DNA from: Chitinivibrionia bacterium
GTDB taxonomy: Bacteria > Fibrobacterota > Chitinivibrionia > Chitinivibrionales > Chitinivibrionaceae
Length of the DNA stretch: 39,224 nucleotides
Assembly (NCBI GenBank): GCA_009787445.1
Contig: WRFX01000007.1
Coordinates: 1 to 39,224 of the forward strand
Direction of reading: 5' to 3'
The notes under the pieces are model-generated. The model made no database searches. It had not been told where the DNA came from and saw only the letters and a list, made by a program, of their open reading frames with translations. Below, one piece after another: positions 16,676 through 26,920 of this stretch. Position 1 is the stretch's first letter; each line of letters opens with the position of its first letter. The translations under genes were made by a program, and so were the position numbers.

Positions 16676-18679
16676 TTAATAGTTGCCGAAATCTTTGTTA
16701 TCGCCGCCTTTATCGTCGTTAAACGGAATAAGTTTTTCGCCGCCTTTTTGCACCGCTTTTATGCTGGTGGTTATAGCCCTGTATCTTCCCGTGCCCGGTC
16801 TCGCCGTCGACCTGCTGCTTACGGCTCCGTAAGTTCCCGTGAAACTTCTTGTGCTTCTTCCTGTAATTCCTCTTTCTCTTTGCGCTCTTGCCATTGCGCC
16901 CGCGACAACCGTTACCAAATCGCCTACCAAATCGTTAATTGAAAGCGCCTGCGAACTCAACTCTTCGCTACTTGCCGCCAATTCTTCGCTCTGGCTCGCG
17001 TTTGCCTGAGTCGTTTGGTCAAGATTTCCTATCGCCGTATTTACCTGGTCAACGCCGCGCGCTTGTTCTTCCGACGCTTTGGCTATTTCGTCGATTATCA
17101 CCGCTATTTTTTCGCTCGCTTCCGAAATTTTTTCTATCGAATGAGACGTTTCTTCAGCCAATTCTAATCCTTTTGAACTACTCTTTTGCGATGTCTCAAT
17201 AAGCAGAGCGGTCTTTTTGGCGCTTTCTGCGCTACGCTGAGCCAAGTTTCTAACTTCTTCCGCGACGACCGCAAATCCTTTGCCCGCTTCTCCCGCCCGA
17301 GCCGCTTCAACAGCCGCGTTAAGCGCAAGTAAGTTTGTTTGGAACGCAATTTCGTCGATATCTTTAAGAATTCTCGCCGTATCGTCGCCGGACGCCTTTA
17401 TAGCGTTTACCGCCTCAAACAAACGCGCCATCGCTTCTTTGCTTTCTTTGGCTTTATCTACCGAATCCTTAACCAAAGCGTCTGCGGTTTGCACGTTGTC
17501 CGAGTTCTGTTTTGTCATAGAAGTAATTTCGTTAAGCGACGCGGAAATTTCTTCCAAACTGCTTGCCTGTTCGCTTGCGCCGCTCGCCATCGACTGCGAC
17601 GCTTTCGATATTTCTCCCGACGCGCTGGTTACTTGTCCAGAACCCGAAGAAAGTTCGTCTATCGCTCTGTTTATCGGTTTTACTATGGAATTTATAATGA
17701 ATACGCTCATTATTACTCCCAAAAGTATCGATACGATTAACAAAATCATCATAATTATAGAAGACGTGCCCATTGCTTCCGCAGTTTCTATTGCCAAACT
17801 TGCATTTCTGGTTGCCATTGCGTTCATCATCTCGTTTACGTCGTCGCTAAACTGCGCCACAGTATCCAATTGTTTTTGGTTAACTTCGTTGCGCAATAAC
17901 TGATATTGCATATATCTGTCGAATGTGGCGAAATATTCGTCAAAATCTTTCTTTACTCCGATAAGTCGAGTTTTAAATTCGTCGGAAAGCGTAGGCGATT
18001 TCATAATATTTTCCAAAACCGCGTCGTCTTTTTTGCCAAGTTCCCTTAATGCGTTGGCTCCTGTGGTATCGGTGGATTGAAGAAATCTGTTGAGCACTAT
18101 TCGCGCGTCCTGCATATCAAAAGCGACGGACAAAAGGGCGTCTCTGTCTTCCGTAGAAGAAGAGTTCATACCTTTATCTCTTTGCTCGCTTGCGTCCATT
18201 CGTATTTTCATAAGTTCGCCCGTCATTCTGTCGCCTGTAACCGCGAAAGAACCTTTTTCTATATTCTGCGCGGCTCCCAATTTGAATATCGAATCGCAGA
18301 CCCATCTTAAAGTTTTCAGTTCGGGTTCAATTTTCGCGAGACCTATGGGAAACGCTTTCAAATTTGTTGCGGTTTTCGCCAATTCCTTTGATTTTTTTAA
18401 TTTTTCGTCCAACGTATCTAAATGCGCCATCGCTTCTTTTGCGTAATTGGAATCCGAGTTATACGTAAACGTGCGCACCGCAAGTCGGAAGTTTCCTTTC
18501 GAGTCCAAAATTTCCGCTCCCGCTTCAAACGCGGGAAGCACTTCGCGGGCGGTATAGGTAGAACTCGACCTCGCCGAAAACATATTTATAATTCCGACAA
18601 TCCCCACGATTGCCATAAAAATGAATAAAACAGCCGCAAGCAGCGAAATTTTCGCGCTCAATTTAAGTTTGTTAAACAT
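16676..18679 (-). CDS. MCP3, chemoreceptor
   Basis: 667 residues, RBS GAGGAG seven bases before ATG. It keeps the N-terminal anchor [10 protein letters not shown], the motif [13 protein letters not shown] in the periplasmic domain, and transmembrane helix 2 ([20 protein letters not shown]) joined directly to [13 protein letters not shown]. The signalling part has both methylation sites and the standard hairpin. Unusual hairpin-flank choices ([26 protein letters not shown]) resemble the MCP6-type receptors and may reflect recombination. The tail is Ser/Thr/Arg-rich ([15 protein letters not shown]) and ends [17 protein letters not shown], with five extra residues before the terminal pentapeptide DFGNY. 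Confidence 0.93.
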   Translation of the reverse strand: MFNKLKLSAKISLLAAVLFIFMAIVGIVGIINMFSARSSSTYTAREVLPAFEAGAEILDSKGNFRLAVRTFTYNSDSNYAKEAMAHLDTLDEKLKKSKELAKTATNLKAFPIGLAKIEPELKTLRWVCDSIFKLGAAQNIEKGSFAVTGDRMTGELMKIRMDASEQRDKGMNSSSTEDRDALLSVAFDMQDARIVLNRFLQSTDTTGANALRELGKKDDAVLENIMKSPTLSDEFKTRLIGVKKDFDEYFATFDRYMQYQLLRNEVNQKQLDTVAQFSDDVNEMMNAMATRNASLAIETAEAMGTSSIIMMILLIVSILLGVIMSVFIINSIVKPINRAIDELSSGSGQVTSASGEISKASQSMASGASEQASSLEEISASLNEITSMTKQNSDNVQTADALVKDSVDKAKESKEAMARLFEAVNAIKASGDDTARILKDIDEIAFQTNLLALNAAVEAARAGEAGKGFAVVAEEVRNLAQRSAESAKKTALLIETSQKSSSKGLELAEETSHSIEKISEASEKIAVIIDEIAKASEEQARGVDQVNTAIGNLDQTTQANASQSEELAASSEELSSQALSINDLVGDLVTVVAGAMARAQRERGITGRSTRSFTGTYGAVSSRSTARPGTGRYRAITTSIKAVQKGGEKLIPFNDDKGGDNKDFGNY

Positions 18680-18821
18680 AACAACACTCCTCTATAAAAA
18701 AATTTTTTGATTTTCTTTCGTAGAAATTTGAAAAAGTTTTAGAAATTTGAAAAACATTTACGTTTTCCAAATCGGCGCTTGCCGCGTGTTTCAATAATTT
18801 AATAACGGTAGTCAAAATCAT
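18672..18821 (-). CDS. Possible 49-residue leader ORF overlapping MCP3 start
   Basis: On the minus strand an ATG at 18821-18819, preceded by AAAGGAAAA, opens a frame ([20 protein letters not shown] at the start) that ends at a TAA inside the MCP3 start (TATGTTTAA). It lies 40-60 bases downstream of the conserved upstream element, so it would be the first ORF on the MCP3 transcript. Related receptors lack an obvious counterpart. It may be a small regulatory leader, a remnant, or chance; no function is proposed. Confidence 0.3.
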   Translation of the reverse strand: MILTTVIKLLKHAASADLENVNVFQISKTFSNFYERKSKNFFIEECCYV

Positions 18822-18863
18822 AGATTTTCCTTTAATTTTACCGTAAATAAAAATTTGCGCTAA

Positions 18864-18900
18864 TAAAATAATATTTGCGAATATGCAAATTGCGAAATTT
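18864..18900 (-). promoter_or_regulatory. Conserved upstream element of MCP3
   Basis: On the minus strand AAATTTCGCA, then 12 bases, then GCAAATATTATTTTA. The same two blocks occur before MCP9 with nearly the same spacing and in weaker form before MCP4, MCP5 and MCP8. The TATTAT part could be a -10 region. Confidence 0.42.
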
Positions 18901-18914
18901 GTGTGAAAATTCTT

Positions 18915-19448
18915 TTATTTCATAAAATTAAGTTCAATGAAATATATAATGTGGGCGAGCGTATGGGTAAAAAATGCGTTTCTTTTATAAAATTCGCTGT
19001 GTTCTTTATAATACGAAAGCAATTTAAAAAAATGCGTTTTGTAATCGTCAAATTTTTCAAGATTAAATTTTTTTCCTGTCCATACTTGTAAAATCACAGT
19101 CATAATATCAAAACAAAAACTTTCATTTATAAAAATCATTTTTGGAGAGGGATATTTTTTTGTAGGCACTGATACTAATTTAAAAACAGGATTTTCCAAA
19201 AATAATTGCATATATAAAGAAACTATTTTATGACGGTCTATTTTATTGCCCGTTTCAATATCGCGCTCGCCATAAATTTCTTTTTTAACGGAATCAAGGC
19301 GCACGGGATATATCTTTTTTATTGCGTCTATTTTTTTGCTATCGTATTCTACAAAGTTGGTTTCAGAGTTGTTTTTAATAAGTTCGTAATATTTATCGGC
19401 GAGTTTTTTTATATGCGTAAAAAAATCCTGCGAGTTAAATTCCGTCAT
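18915..19448 (-). CDS. Unknown protein, second gene of two-gene module
   Basis: 177 residues from the ATG at 19448 (MTEFNSQDFF); a TTG 15 bases upstream in the same frame is less likely because the ATG sits five bases after the upstream stop and follows GGCGG. The protein is soluble and rich in Lys, Phe and Tyr, with segments DRHKIVSLYMQLFLENPVF and FINESFCFDIMTVILQVW and a helical C-terminus ending THTLAHIIYFIELNFMK. I do not recognise a family. It is paired with a 63-residue gene and lies between MCP3 and MCP4, which suggests an accessory module such as toxin-antitoxin, but there is no catalytic motif to support that. Confidence 0.7.
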   Translation of the reverse strand: MTEFNSQDFFTHIKKLADKYYELIKNNSETNFVEYDSKKIDAIKKIYPVRLDSVKKEIYGERDIETGNKIDRHKIVSLYMQLFLENPVFKLVSVPTKKYPSPKMIFINESFCFDIMTVILQVWTGKKFNLEKFDDYKTHFFKLLSYYKEHSEFYKRNAFFTHTLAHIIYFIELNFMK

Positions 19449-19453
19449 ACAAT

Positions 19454-19645
19454 TTACCGCCAATAAGTTTTTTTAGCGTCTATTTCCTTGCATCGTTCAT
19501 TGATTGCCGGACCTATATCCACGTCTTTCGCCGATTTGTCGTCGTTTGTAAATTTCATATACAAATGAAAATTTTCATACTGTTTTTTTGTCAGAGGTTT
19601 ATCGGGATTTTTTAACAATACCCCTAAATCGTAATTCTGTTTCAT
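19454..19645 (-). CDS. Unknown 63-residue protein, first gene of module
   Basis: Begins MKQNYDLGVLLKNPDKPLTK, with a good RBS (AGGAG) and an AT-rich promoter-like stretch at 19660-19700. Small, charged, without membrane segment or recognised motif (contains YENFHLYMKF). It is followed five bases after its stop by the 177-residue gene. Size and order would suit an antitoxin or regulator for the larger protein; this is inference from layout only. Confidence 0.68.
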   Translation of the reverse strand: MKQNYDLGVLLKNPDKPLTKKQYENFHLYMKFTNDDKSAKDVDIGPAINERCKEIDAKKTYWR

Positions 19646-19739
19646 TCAAAACTCCTGTTTTTGGGTTCATAATAAATACAATATAATAAATGCGACGACT
19701 TAAAAGGTAAAAAAAATTAAATTTTCACAAAAAAAACAA

Positions 19740-19768
19740 GAAAGCCGAAACGTTTTGTCTCGACTTTC
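19740..19768 (-). terminator. Intrinsic terminator of MCP4
   Basis: Stem GAAAGCCGA / TCGACTTTC (one G-U or mismatch) with an 11-base loop, followed on the minus strand by TTGTTTTTTTT. Its sequence is a sister copy of the MCP3 terminator, so the terminator was duplicated with the receptor. Confidence 0.85.
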
Positions 19769-19790
19769 TTCTTTTGGCAATAAAAGGAGG

Positions 19791-21797
19791 TCAATACTTG
19801 CCGAAATTCTTATCGTCGCTAAAAGGAATCATTTTTTCCGCTTTTCTCGGCGTTACAGGAATACTTTTGGTTACGGCTTTGTATCTTCCCGTAACCGCTC
19901 TGCCGCCGACCGCTCGGTAAGTTCCCGTAACCGCTCTGCCGCCGACCGCTCTATAACTTCCCGTAGAGTATCTTCTTCTCGACGATACTACTCCTCTTTG
20001 CGCCATTGCGCCCGCGACTACCGTTACCAAATCGCCCACCAAATCGTTTATGGAAAGCGCCTGCGAACTCAACTCTTCGCTACTTGCCGCCAACTCTTCG
20101 CTCTGGCTTGCGTTTGCCTGAGTCGTTTGGTCAAGATTTCCTATTGCGCTATTTACCTGCGACACGCCGCGCGCCTGTTCGTCTGCGGCTTTGGAAATTT
20201 CCGACACAATAACCGCTATTTTTTTGCTCGCTTCCGAAATTTTTCCTATTTCTACCGACGTTTCTTCCGCCAAATCCACGCCTTGCTGACTACTCTTTTG
20301 CGAATCTTCAATTAAATTAGCCGTCTTTTTTGCGCTTTCGGCTGTTCTCTGCGACAAATTTCTAACTTCTTCTGCGACGACCGCAAAACCTTTGCCCGCT
20401 TCTCCCGCGCGAGCCGCTTCAACAGCCGCATTGAGCGCAAGTAAGTTTGTTTGGAAAGCAATATCGTCTATGTCTTTTAGAATTTTTGCCGTTTCGTCGC
20501 TCGAATTTTGAATTTTTGCTACCGCTTCCTGCAAACGTTTCATCGTTCTTTCAACTTCCGCTTGTCCTTCCGCCGCTCCTTTTACCAATCCTTCCGCGTT
20601 TCTTGCGTTTTCGGCGGTTTGTTGCGTCATAGAAGTAATTTCGTTAAGCGAGGCGGATATTTCCTCCAAACTGCTTGCCTGTTCGCTTGCGCCGCTCGCC
20701 ATCGACTGCGACGCTTTCGATATTTCTCCCGACGCGCTGGTTATCTGACCCGAACCCGAAGAAAGTTCGTCTATCGCTCTGCTTATCGGCTTTACTATGG
20801 AATTTATAATGAAAATACTCATTATTATTCCCAAAATTATCGCTACGATTAACAAAATTACCATAACTATGGTATTTGTGTCCATTTGCCCGGCGGTTAC
20901 CATTGCCAAACCGGAATTTCTTATGACCAGCGTATCCATCATACTGTTTACCGCGTCGCTGAATGTTCCTACCAAAGTCAGTTGTTTTTGGTTAGTTTCA
21001 TTGCGGCTCAACTGCAATCGTATATATTCGTCGAAGGTCTTGTAATACGTGTCGAAATCTTTTTTTACGACGCCTAATCTATCTTTAAATTCGGCGGAAA
21101 GCGTTTCGGATTTCATAATTTCGGACAAAAGTTGAGTATCGGTTTTTCCGTAAGCCGCTATTTCGGCTGCTCCTACGGTATCTATACTTTGGAGAAATCT
21201 GTTGAGTATTATTCGCGCTTTCATCAAATCAAAGGTAAAATTAAGAATATCGTCTCTGTCTTTCGTAGAAGAACTGTTAATACCTTTGTCTCTTTGGTCG
21301 CTCGCGTCGGTTCTTATTTTTATCACTTCATCGGTCATTCTGTCGCCGACAACGGCAAAAAAGTCCTTTTCTTTGCCTTGCATAGCCCCAAGCGTGAACA
21401 ACGAATCGCAAATGACTCTTAAACCTTTCAACTCCGGCTCAATTTGCGCTATACTTTTTGGAAACGACTTTAATCCCGTCGCAGTTTTTGTCAAATCGCG
21501 CGCTTTTCTGACTTCATCGTCAAGCGTGTCTAAATACGCCGTCGCTTGTTTTGCGGAAGCGGAATCCGACGTATAAGTAAAAGTGCGCACCGCAAGTCGA
21601 AAGTTTCCTTTCGAGTCCAAAATGTCCGACGCGGCTTTTACCGCGGGAAGCACTTCGTGCGCGGTATAGGCGGAACTCGCTTTCGCCGAAAACATATTTA
21701 TTACGCCGACAATTCCCACGACTGCCATAAAAATGAACAAAACAGCCGAAAGCAACGTAATTTTCGCACTTAATTTTAGTTTGTTAAAGTTAAACAT
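19791..21797 (-). CDS. MCP4, chemoreceptor with duplicated tail repeat
   Basis: 668 residues, RBS AAGGGG. Its N-terminus carries two extra residues ([13 protein letters not shown]). The periplasmic domain has [13 protein letters not shown] and the array's [16 protein letters not shown] segment. In the hairpin the array's usual DEIAFQTN is DDIAFQTN, and NLAQRS is replaced by NLSQRT (shared only with MCP10). The tail contains two copies of a 12-residue unit ([12 protein letters not shown] / [12 protein letters not shown]) from a 36-base tandem repeat and ends [12 protein letters not shown], with terminal pentapeptide NFGKY. The upstream element and terminator make it a single-gene unit. Confidence 0.93.
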   Translation of the reverse strand: MFNFNKLKLSAKITLLSAVLFIFMAVVGIVGVINMFSAKASSAYTAHEVLPAVKAASDILDSKGNFRLAVRTFTYTSDSASAKQATAYLDTLDDEVRKARDLTKTATGLKSFPKSIAQIEPELKGLRVICDSLFTLGAMQGKEKDFFAVVGDRMTDEVIKIRTDASDQRDKGINSSSTKDRDDILNFTFDLMKARIILNRFLQSIDTVGAAEIAAYGKTDTQLLSEIMKSETLSAEFKDRLGVVKKDFDTYYKTFDEYIRLQLSRNETNQKQLTLVGTFSDAVNSMMDTLVIRNSGLAMVTAGQMDTNTIVMVILLIVAIILGIIMSIFIINSIVKPISRAIDELSSGSGQITSASGEISKASQSMASGASEQASSLEEISASLNEITSMTQQTAENARNAEGLVKGAAEGQAEVERTMKRLQEAVAKIQNSSDETAKILKDIDDIAFQTNLLALNAAVEAARAGEAGKGFAVVAEEVRNLSQRTAESAKKTANLIEDSQKSSQQGVDLAEETSVEIGKISEASKKIAVIVSEISKAADEQARGVSQVNSAIGNLDQTTQANASQSEELAASSEELSSQALSINDLVGDLVTVVAGAMAQRGVVSSRRRYSTGSYRAVGGRAVTGTYRAVGGRAVTGRYKAVTKSIPVTPRKAEKMIPFSDDKNFGKY
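19888..19959 (-). repeat. 36-base tandem repeat in MCP4 tail
   Basis: Two 36-base units (19888-19923 and 19924-19959) differing at only a few bases near the end. They lengthen the flexible tail by 12 residues without shifting the frame. Confidence 0.88.
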
Positions 21798-21882
21798 AAC
21801 AACACCCCTTTATAAATAATTTTTTGATTTTCCCATTTATTTTTATCGCGAATAAAATTTTACGATAATAAATTTGCGACAA

Positions 21883-21917
21883 TAAAATAATATTTGTTGT
21901 ATTGTATATGCGGATTT
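21883..21917 (-). promoter_or_regulatory. Conserved upstream element of MCP4
   Basis: On the minus strand a CCGCATA block followed by ACAAATATTATTTTA, matching the MCP3/MCP9 element in order and spacing. A TTGTAA...TACAAT pair with 17-base spacing overlaps it and could be the promoter. About 90-120 bases before the start codon. Confidence 0.42.
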
Positions 21918-21978
21918 TTTACAAAACTTTTACTTTTTCTGTTAAATCGCGTTTGTTAAAAACCGATAAAAAAACAAA

Positions 21979-22005
21979 GAAGCCGAAACTTTTCGCTTCG
22001 ACTTC
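21979..22005 (-). terminator. Intrinsic terminator of MCP5
   Basis: Stem GAAGCCGAA / TTCGACTTC (one G-U or mismatch) with a 9-base loop, followed on the minus strand by TTTGTTTTTTT. Confidence 0.82.
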
Positions 22006-22029
22006 CCGTTTTGGCATTTCTAAAAAATC

Positions 22030-24012
22030 TCAATATCTTCCGTAATTTTTGTTGTCGTCGTTAAACGCAATCATTTGGTCTGTTTTGCGCACCGCGGGCA
22101 TATTGTGCGTGGTTATGGAACGATATCTTCCCGTGCCGGGTTTGCCGCCTGCGCCTGCGGTTCTGTGGATTCCTTTTCTTCTGTTGGTCGTAACTCCTCT
22201 TTCTTTTTCCGCTCTTGCAAGCGCACCCGCGACCACATTTACCAAATCGCCGACCAAATCGTTTATGGAAAGCGACTGCGAACTCAACTCTTCGCTACTC
22301 GCCGCCAATTGTTCGCTTTGGCTTGCGTTACTCTGCGTTACTTGGTCCATACTTCCTATCGCTTGATTTACCTGCGAAATTCCGCGCGATTGTTCGTGCG
22401 CGGCTTTGGAAATTTCATCGACTATCATTTCTATTTTTCTGGACGCTTCGGTTATGTCGTCGATAGCCACCGACGTTTCTTCCGCCAAATTTACGCCGCT
22501 TTCGCTACTTTTTTGCGAATTGTCAATCAACTCCGCCGTTTTCTTTGCCGCCGCGGCGCTTCTTTGCGCAAGATTTCTAACTTCTTCGGCGACGACCGCA
22601 AATCCTTTGCCCGCTTCTCCCGCCCGAGCCGCTTCAACAGCCGCATTAAGAGCAAGTAAATTTGTCTGAAACGCAATTTCGTCTATATCTTTAAGAATTT
22701 TTGCCGTATCGTCGCCCGATTTTTTTATGTTTTTTACCGCTTCCATAAGCCGCGTCATAGATTGATGACCTCTATTGGATTTATCCACGCTGTCTTTTAC
22801 CAAAGTTTCCGCGCCTTTTGCGTTTTCGGCGGTCTGTTTGGTCATAGAAGTAATTTCGTTAAGCGAGGCGGAAATTTCCTCCAAACTGCTTGCCTGTTCG
22901 CTTGCGCCGCTCGCCATTGCCGACGCCGCTTTCGATATTTCTCCCGCCGCGCCGGTTATTTGGTCTGAGCCGGAATGAAGTTCGTCTATCGCCCTTGTTA
23001 TCGGTTTTACTATGGAATTTATAATGAAAATACTCATTATCACTCCCAAAAACATCGCTACCAATAATATCGCTATCATTTTTATGGAACCCGAATTTAG
23101 CGCGGTCGCGGCGTTTACGGCTCTTTGCGTGTTTCTGTCTATAGTTTTTTCCGTCATTTCGTGAACCGCGTATGCAAATTCGTCCATCATCGCTTCTTGT
23201 TTGTAGTAAATATCTTCGCGTTGCGCTTGCATTTTGTGATAATCCGCAAATCCCGCGTAATATGCGTCGGTTTCTTTTTCGAGCGCGGTGATTTTATTTT
23301 TAAAATTTTCCGAAAGCGTCGGGGAATTATTTAGTTTTTCGCCTAAACTTTTTCTATTTTTGGCGTAATTTTCTATAATTTCCGCGCCGCCTGTCGTGTC
23401 GGTAGTTTGAATATACCTGTTCAGCGCGATTCTGTTCGTCAAAAACCTGATGTTAAATTGAGTTAAATTGTCTCTGTCCGCCGTGGAAGAAGTGTGCAAT
23501 CCCGCGTCTCTCTGCGCGTTCATCTCTTCTCGTATATCGATTAGCGTTTGCGTTGCTTTTGCGCCGTCAATAAAAAAATATGCTTTGACTTCGTTTTGTT
23601 TCAGTCCTATATCCAATAGTTCGTCGCAAATTTCTATTAACGGTTTCGTAAGTTCTTCCACTTTTTTGAAACTCGACGTAAAAGCGGGAAGGTCGGTTAC
23701 TTCTCTTTTAATAAATTTGGACGTTTCGTCTATTACCGTTGCTAAACTATCCATAAACAATTTTGAGATTTCCGCGTCTTGCGGCTCGGAAGTATGAACG
23801 AATTTGCGCATAGTTCGCCGTATATCGCCCGTAAATTGCAAAATGTCGGTTGTGTGGTTTATTGCCGGCAATATCTGTTGCGCGACGTGGCGGGAACTGC
23901 TTGCCGCCGAAAACATATTTAACACCGCAATTAGCCCGACGGTGGACATAAAAATAAATAAAACAGCCGCGAGCGCCGCAATTTTCGCGCTCAATTTTAG
24001 GTTTTTAAACAT
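22030..24012 (-). CDS. MCP5, chemoreceptor with divergent sensor domain
   Basis: 660 residues, RBS AAAGGAG. Anchor and hairpin follow the array, but the periplasmic domain is clearly different from its neighbours ([27 protein letters not shown]-type middle replaced by [17 protein letters not shown]) while keeping [12 protein letters not shown]. The hairpin uses [14 protein letters not shown] as in MCP2 and MCP8. The N-side repeat unit reads [13 protein letters not shown]. The tail is basic and Gly-rich ([20 protein letters not shown]) and ends [13 protein letters not shown], with pentapeptide NYGRY. A different ligand from the neighbouring receptors is likely. Confidence 0.93.
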   Translation of the reverse strand: MFKNLKLSAKIAALAAVLFIFMSTVGLIAVLNMFSAASSSRHVAQQILPAINHTTDILQFTGDIRRTMRKFVHTSEPQDAEISKLFMDSLATVIDETSKFIKREVTDLPAFTSSFKKVEELTKPLIEICDELLDIGLKQNEVKAYFFIDGAKATQTLIDIREEMNAQRDAGLHTSSTADRDNLTQFNIRFLTNRIALNRYIQTTDTTGGAEIIENYAKNRKSLGEKLNNSPTLSENFKNKITALEKETDAYYAGFADYHKMQAQREDIYYKQEAMMDEFAYAVHEMTEKTIDRNTQRAVNAATALNSGSIKMIAILLVAMFLGVIMSIFIINSIVKPITRAIDELHSGSDQITGAAGEISKAASAMASGASEQASSLEEISASLNEITSMTKQTAENAKGAETLVKDSVDKSNRGHQSMTRLMEAVKNIKKSGDDTAKILKDIDEIAFQTNLLALNAAVEAARAGEAGKGFAVVAEEVRNLAQRSAAAAKKTAELIDNSQKSSESGVNLAEETSVAIDDITEASRKIEMIVDEISKAAHEQSRGISQVNQAIGSMDQVTQSNASQSEQLAASSEELSSQSLSINDLVGDLVNVVAGALARAEKERGVTTNRRKGIHRTAGAGGKPGTGRYRSITTHNMPAVRKTDQMIAFNDDNKNYGRY

Positions 24013-24048
24013 AACAAATCTCCTTTAAGAAATTTTTTGTAATTTTTT

Positions 24049-24084
24049 AAAAATAATTTTGGCAATATAAAAAATACGAAATTT
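24049..24084 (-). promoter_or_regulatory. Conserved upstream element of MCP5
   Basis: On the minus strand AAATTTCGTA, 11 bases, then GCCAAAATTATTTTT, close to the MCP3/MCP9 element. It lies only 37-72 bases before the MCP5 start and directly after the PIN gene stop. Confidence 0.4.
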
Positions 24085-24105
24085 TTTGTAATTTTTGTAA
24101 TTTTT

Positions 24106-24594
24106 TTATAATAGAGAAATTTCTCCCGTTTTCCATAACGGATTATTTTTTTCGTAATCTTCAAGTAATTTAATCATTTGCGACGTGGTTTTGAAGTTAT
24201 TATAACCTTTCGCGCAAAGCCCGTTTATCAATATTTTATCGCCCGTCCATAAATTAGCGTTCAAATAATCGGCGACCGACACAAAAGCCATATCGTCGCA
24301 ATCGACGTCGCAAGTTATGTATTTGGCTTTTTGTAAAACGTCTTTTGGCAACAACCTGTCGTCTATAAACGTTATTTTTCGTTCGATTTTTTGTATAAGT
24401 TCAAATAAATGCGAATTGTCAAGTTTCGTATATTTTTGTATTTTTTCAAAATGATTTAATATTTCGTCGCGTAAATACGAACAAGTATAGAAAGAAAAAC
24501 ATTCTTTCGGCGAATAAACGAGAATTTTTCCTATTTGGCTTGACGAATTTAACAACGCGCTGAATACTATATTCGTATCAACTACGATTTTCAT
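24106..24594 (-). CDS. PIN-domain toxin between MCP5 and MCP6
   Basis: 162 residues beginning MKIVVDTNIVFSALL, the classical PIN opening with Asp6. Other likely metal ligands are Glu44 (LRDEIL), Asp100/Asp101 (CDVDCDDMAFV) and Asp119 in WTGDKIL. This is a complete active-site set for a Mg-dependent ribonuclease. Its start overlaps the end of the 65-residue antitoxin-like gene by 17 bases, the usual order for such pairs. It differs in subfamily from the PIN toxin at 6989-7501. No terminator separates the module from MCP6 upstream, so it is probably read from the MCP7-MCP6 transcript as well. Confidence 0.85.
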   Translation of the reverse strand: MKIVVDTNIVFSALLNSSSQIGKILVYSPKECFSFYTCSYLRDEILNHFEKIQKYTKLDNSHLFELIQKIERKITFIDDRLLPKDVLQKAKYITCDVDCDDMAFVSVADYLNANLWTGDKILINGLCAKGYNNFKTTSQMIKLLEDYEKNNPLWKTGEISLL

Positions 24595-24775
24595 AAACGT
24601 TTAGCCAATTTTTATTTATTTCTTTTGCAAAAGCGTCTACTTCGTCTTGCGGAACATTGTAGCCCGAAGTCAATTCAATATAGCGAAAATAATCGACCAA
24701 TTCCTGCACGCGCTCTATTTGCGAAACGACGGGCATACGTATAATAAATTCTTTCGCGTTTCTTTCTATTACCAT
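24578..24775 (-). CDS. 65-residue antitoxin of PIN pair
   Basis: Begins MVIERNAKEFIIRMP after a GGGGAGA ribosome binding site, only 27 bases after the MCP6 stop. A short strand-forming N-terminus is followed by a helical part (RVQELVDYFRYIELTSGY) and a C-terminal KEINKNWLNVY, typical of antitoxins paired with stand-alone PIN proteins. It overlaps the toxin start, giving coupled translation. Confidence 0.78.
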   Translation of the reverse strand: MVIERNAKEFIIRMPVVSQIERVQELVDYFRYIELTSGYNVPQDEVDAFAKEINKNWLNVYENRS

Positions 24776-24802
24776 TTTTTCTCCCCGTCCCTTCGCAATT
24801 TT

Positions 24803-26887
24803 TCAATAATCGCCGAAATTTTTATCGTCGTCAAACGGAATAACTTCTTCAGGTTTTGTTGACGGCTGCGCCGTTTGCTTTCCCGTCGGATTTGTCGCCG
24901 CCTGCTTTATTGTCGGATTCGGATTCGTCGCCGTTTGTTTTATTGTCGGATTTATCGTCGTTTGTTTCATTGTTTTATGTTTGTCGCCCGCCGACGGATT
25001 GTAACCGATTGCCGCCGTCGCTCTTCTTGTCGGACGACTAAAAGCCGCGCTCGAACTCGAAGACGAAATTCTTCTCTTGCTTTCTCTTTTGACTCTTGCT
25101 TCTTCGCCGTCTACAACGCCGACTAATTCGCCGACCAATTCGTTCATAGAATGCGCCTGCGATGTCAATTCTTCGGAACTTGCCGCCAACTCTTCGCTCT
25201 GACTCGCGTTACTTTGCGTTACCGCGTCAATTCCCGATATTGCGCCGTTTACCTGCGAAACTCCGCGCACCTGTTCTTCGGACGCGGAAGATATTTCTGC
25301 GACAATCATAGCAATTTTGCTCGACGTTTCGGTAATTTTTCCTATTGCTTCTGCCGCTTCCGTCGCCAAAGTTACGCCTTGCTGACTACTCTTTTGCGAA
25401 CTTTCAATTAAATCGGCGGTTTTCTTTGCGCTTTCCGCGCTTCTTTGAGCCAAATTTCTAACTTCTTCGGCGACGACGGCAAATCCTTTGCCCGCTTCTC
25501 CCGCTCTTGCCGCTTCAACAGCCGCGTTTAACGCAAGTAAATTTGTTTGGAACGCAATTTCGTCTATGTCTTTAAGAATTTTTGCCGTTTCGTTGCTTGA
25601 TTTTTGTATGCCTACAACCGCTTCCTGTAAGCGCGTCATCGCTTCCTGACTTTCTTTCGCTTTTACTACGCTGTCCTGAACAAGCGCGTCGGCGGTTTTT
25701 ACGTTGTCTGCGGTTTGTTTGGTCATAGAGGTAATTTCGTTAAGCGAGGCGGAAACTTCTTCCAAATTCGACGCTTGTTCGCTTGCGCCGCTCGCCATAG
25801 TTTGCGAAGCGTTTGAAATTTCCCCAGCCGCCGTAGTTACTTGGTCGGAGCCGTTAGAAAGTCCGTTTATCGCTTCCGAAATCGGTTTTACTATCGAGCG
25901 AATTACCAAAATACTCAAAACGACGCCCACTACAAGCGCGATAAACAATATCGCAAACGTAAGAAGAAGCGCGCTGTGCAGCATTTTTGCCGCGCCGTCC
26001 GCTTTTGTGGTGTTTGCCGCTACAACTCTGTCTATAAGAGTGTCGACTCCCGAATTAAACACCGCTAATTGCGCTATCTGTTTTAAATAAATATCGTATC
26101 TTTGTTCCTGCAATTTCGCGTATTGGTCAAATAGCGAATCGTAAAGTTCTATATCTTTTTCAAGTTCGGCGTATTTTTTTATAAAATCGTTAGAAAGCGT
26201 TTGACTTTCAACAAGTTGATGGGCAAGCCCCCATATTTTTTTCTCCGCGTCGTGAATTGCCCCGACGCCGCTTGTGTCAATCGACTGCAAGTATATGTTT
26301 ATGGCGATTCGCATTCTCATTATTTCGGCGAATAATTGAAATCCTACGTCGCGGTCAGTAGCGGATGAAGAATTTAATCCTTGGTCTCTTTGAGTGCTCG
26401 TTTCGTTTCTGTATTTTTCGGCGTTTTCCGACATTTTAATTCCTATCGTGGCAAATTGTTCTCTCAATTCAAGTTGTCTTTCTCCGATACTAAACATATT
26501 TTCGGAAATCGTTCGCACGTCTTTTTCTACCGGTTTAAGTTCGATTAGCATCGGAGGAATTTCGGGTAAATCTCTCGCGTTAAGCAGTAAAGAGTCGAGT
26601 CCGCTAAAATTTTCTTCTATGCTGTTAAACCAAAATATTGCGGTTTTTGCCATTTCGGGATTCGACGTAAGCGCAAAATCTCTAACGGGAACGCGCATAT
26701 CGCCTTTGTCCGATAAAATTTCAGCCGTATATTTTATTGCGGGAAGCGCCTCATACGCCAGCCGCGAAGAAGTTCCGCTGGCTAAACGCATATTAACAGC
26801 CGCCACCGTTCCTAAAATTGCCGTAATTATCAGCAATATTGCCGCAAGCGCCGTAATTTTTGCGCTCAATTTCAACTTGTTAAACAT
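24803..26887 (-). CDS. MCP6, chemoreceptor of the long-tail group
   Basis: 694 residues, the longest in the array; RBS TAGGAGG. It belongs with MCP7, MCP10, MCP11 and MCP12, whose periplasmic domains share DKGDxRxxxRxFxLT. Domain boundaries match MCP2 and MCP9 to the residue (helix 1 about 11-32, helix 2 about 307-328, methylation pair 376/377), so the sensor domain has the same length in both groups. It carries [13 protein letters not shown]. After helix 2 comes [18 protein letters not shown] rather than the INSIVKPI of the other group. About 100 residues follow the signalling domain: Ser-rich, then Lys/Gln/Thr/Asn/Pro repeats ([20 protein letters not shown]), ending [12 protein letters not shown]. 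It follows MCP7 by 33 bases and was probably co-transcribed with it. Confidence 0.93.
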   Translation of the reverse strand: MFNKLKLSAKITALAAILLIITAILGTVAAVNMRLASGTSSRLAYEALPAIKYTAEILSDKGDMRVPVRDFALTSNPEMAKTAIFWFNSIEENFSGLDSLLLNARDLPEIPPMLIELKPVEKDVRTISENMFSIGERQLELREQFATIGIKMSENAEKYRNETSTQRDQGLNSSSATDRDVGFQLFAEIMRMRIAINIYLQSIDTSGVGAIHDAEKKIWGLAHQLVESQTLSNDFIKKYAELEKDIELYDSLFDQYAKLQEQRYDIYLKQIAQLAVFNSGVDTLIDRVVAANTTKADGAAKMLHSALLLTFAILFIALVVGVVLSILVIRSIVKPISEAINGLSNGSDQVTTAAGEISNASQTMASGASEQASNLEEVSASLNEITSMTKQTADNVKTADALVQDSVVKAKESQEAMTRLQEAVVGIQKSSNETAKILKDIDEIAFQTNLLALNAAVEAARAGEAGKGFAVVAEEVRNLAQRSAESAKKTADLIESSQKSSQQGVTLATEAAEAIGKITETSSKIAMIVAEISSASEEQVRGVSQVNGAISGIDAVTQSNASQSEELAASSEELTSQAHSMNELVGELVGVVDGEEARVKRESKRRISSSSSSAAFSRPTRRATAAIGYNPSAGDKHKTMKQTTINPTIKQTATNPNPTIKQAATNPTGKQTAQPSTKPEEVIPFDDDKNFGDY

Positions 26888-26920
26888 AAACGCCTCCTAA
26901 TTAAATTGCAAATTCTTTTA

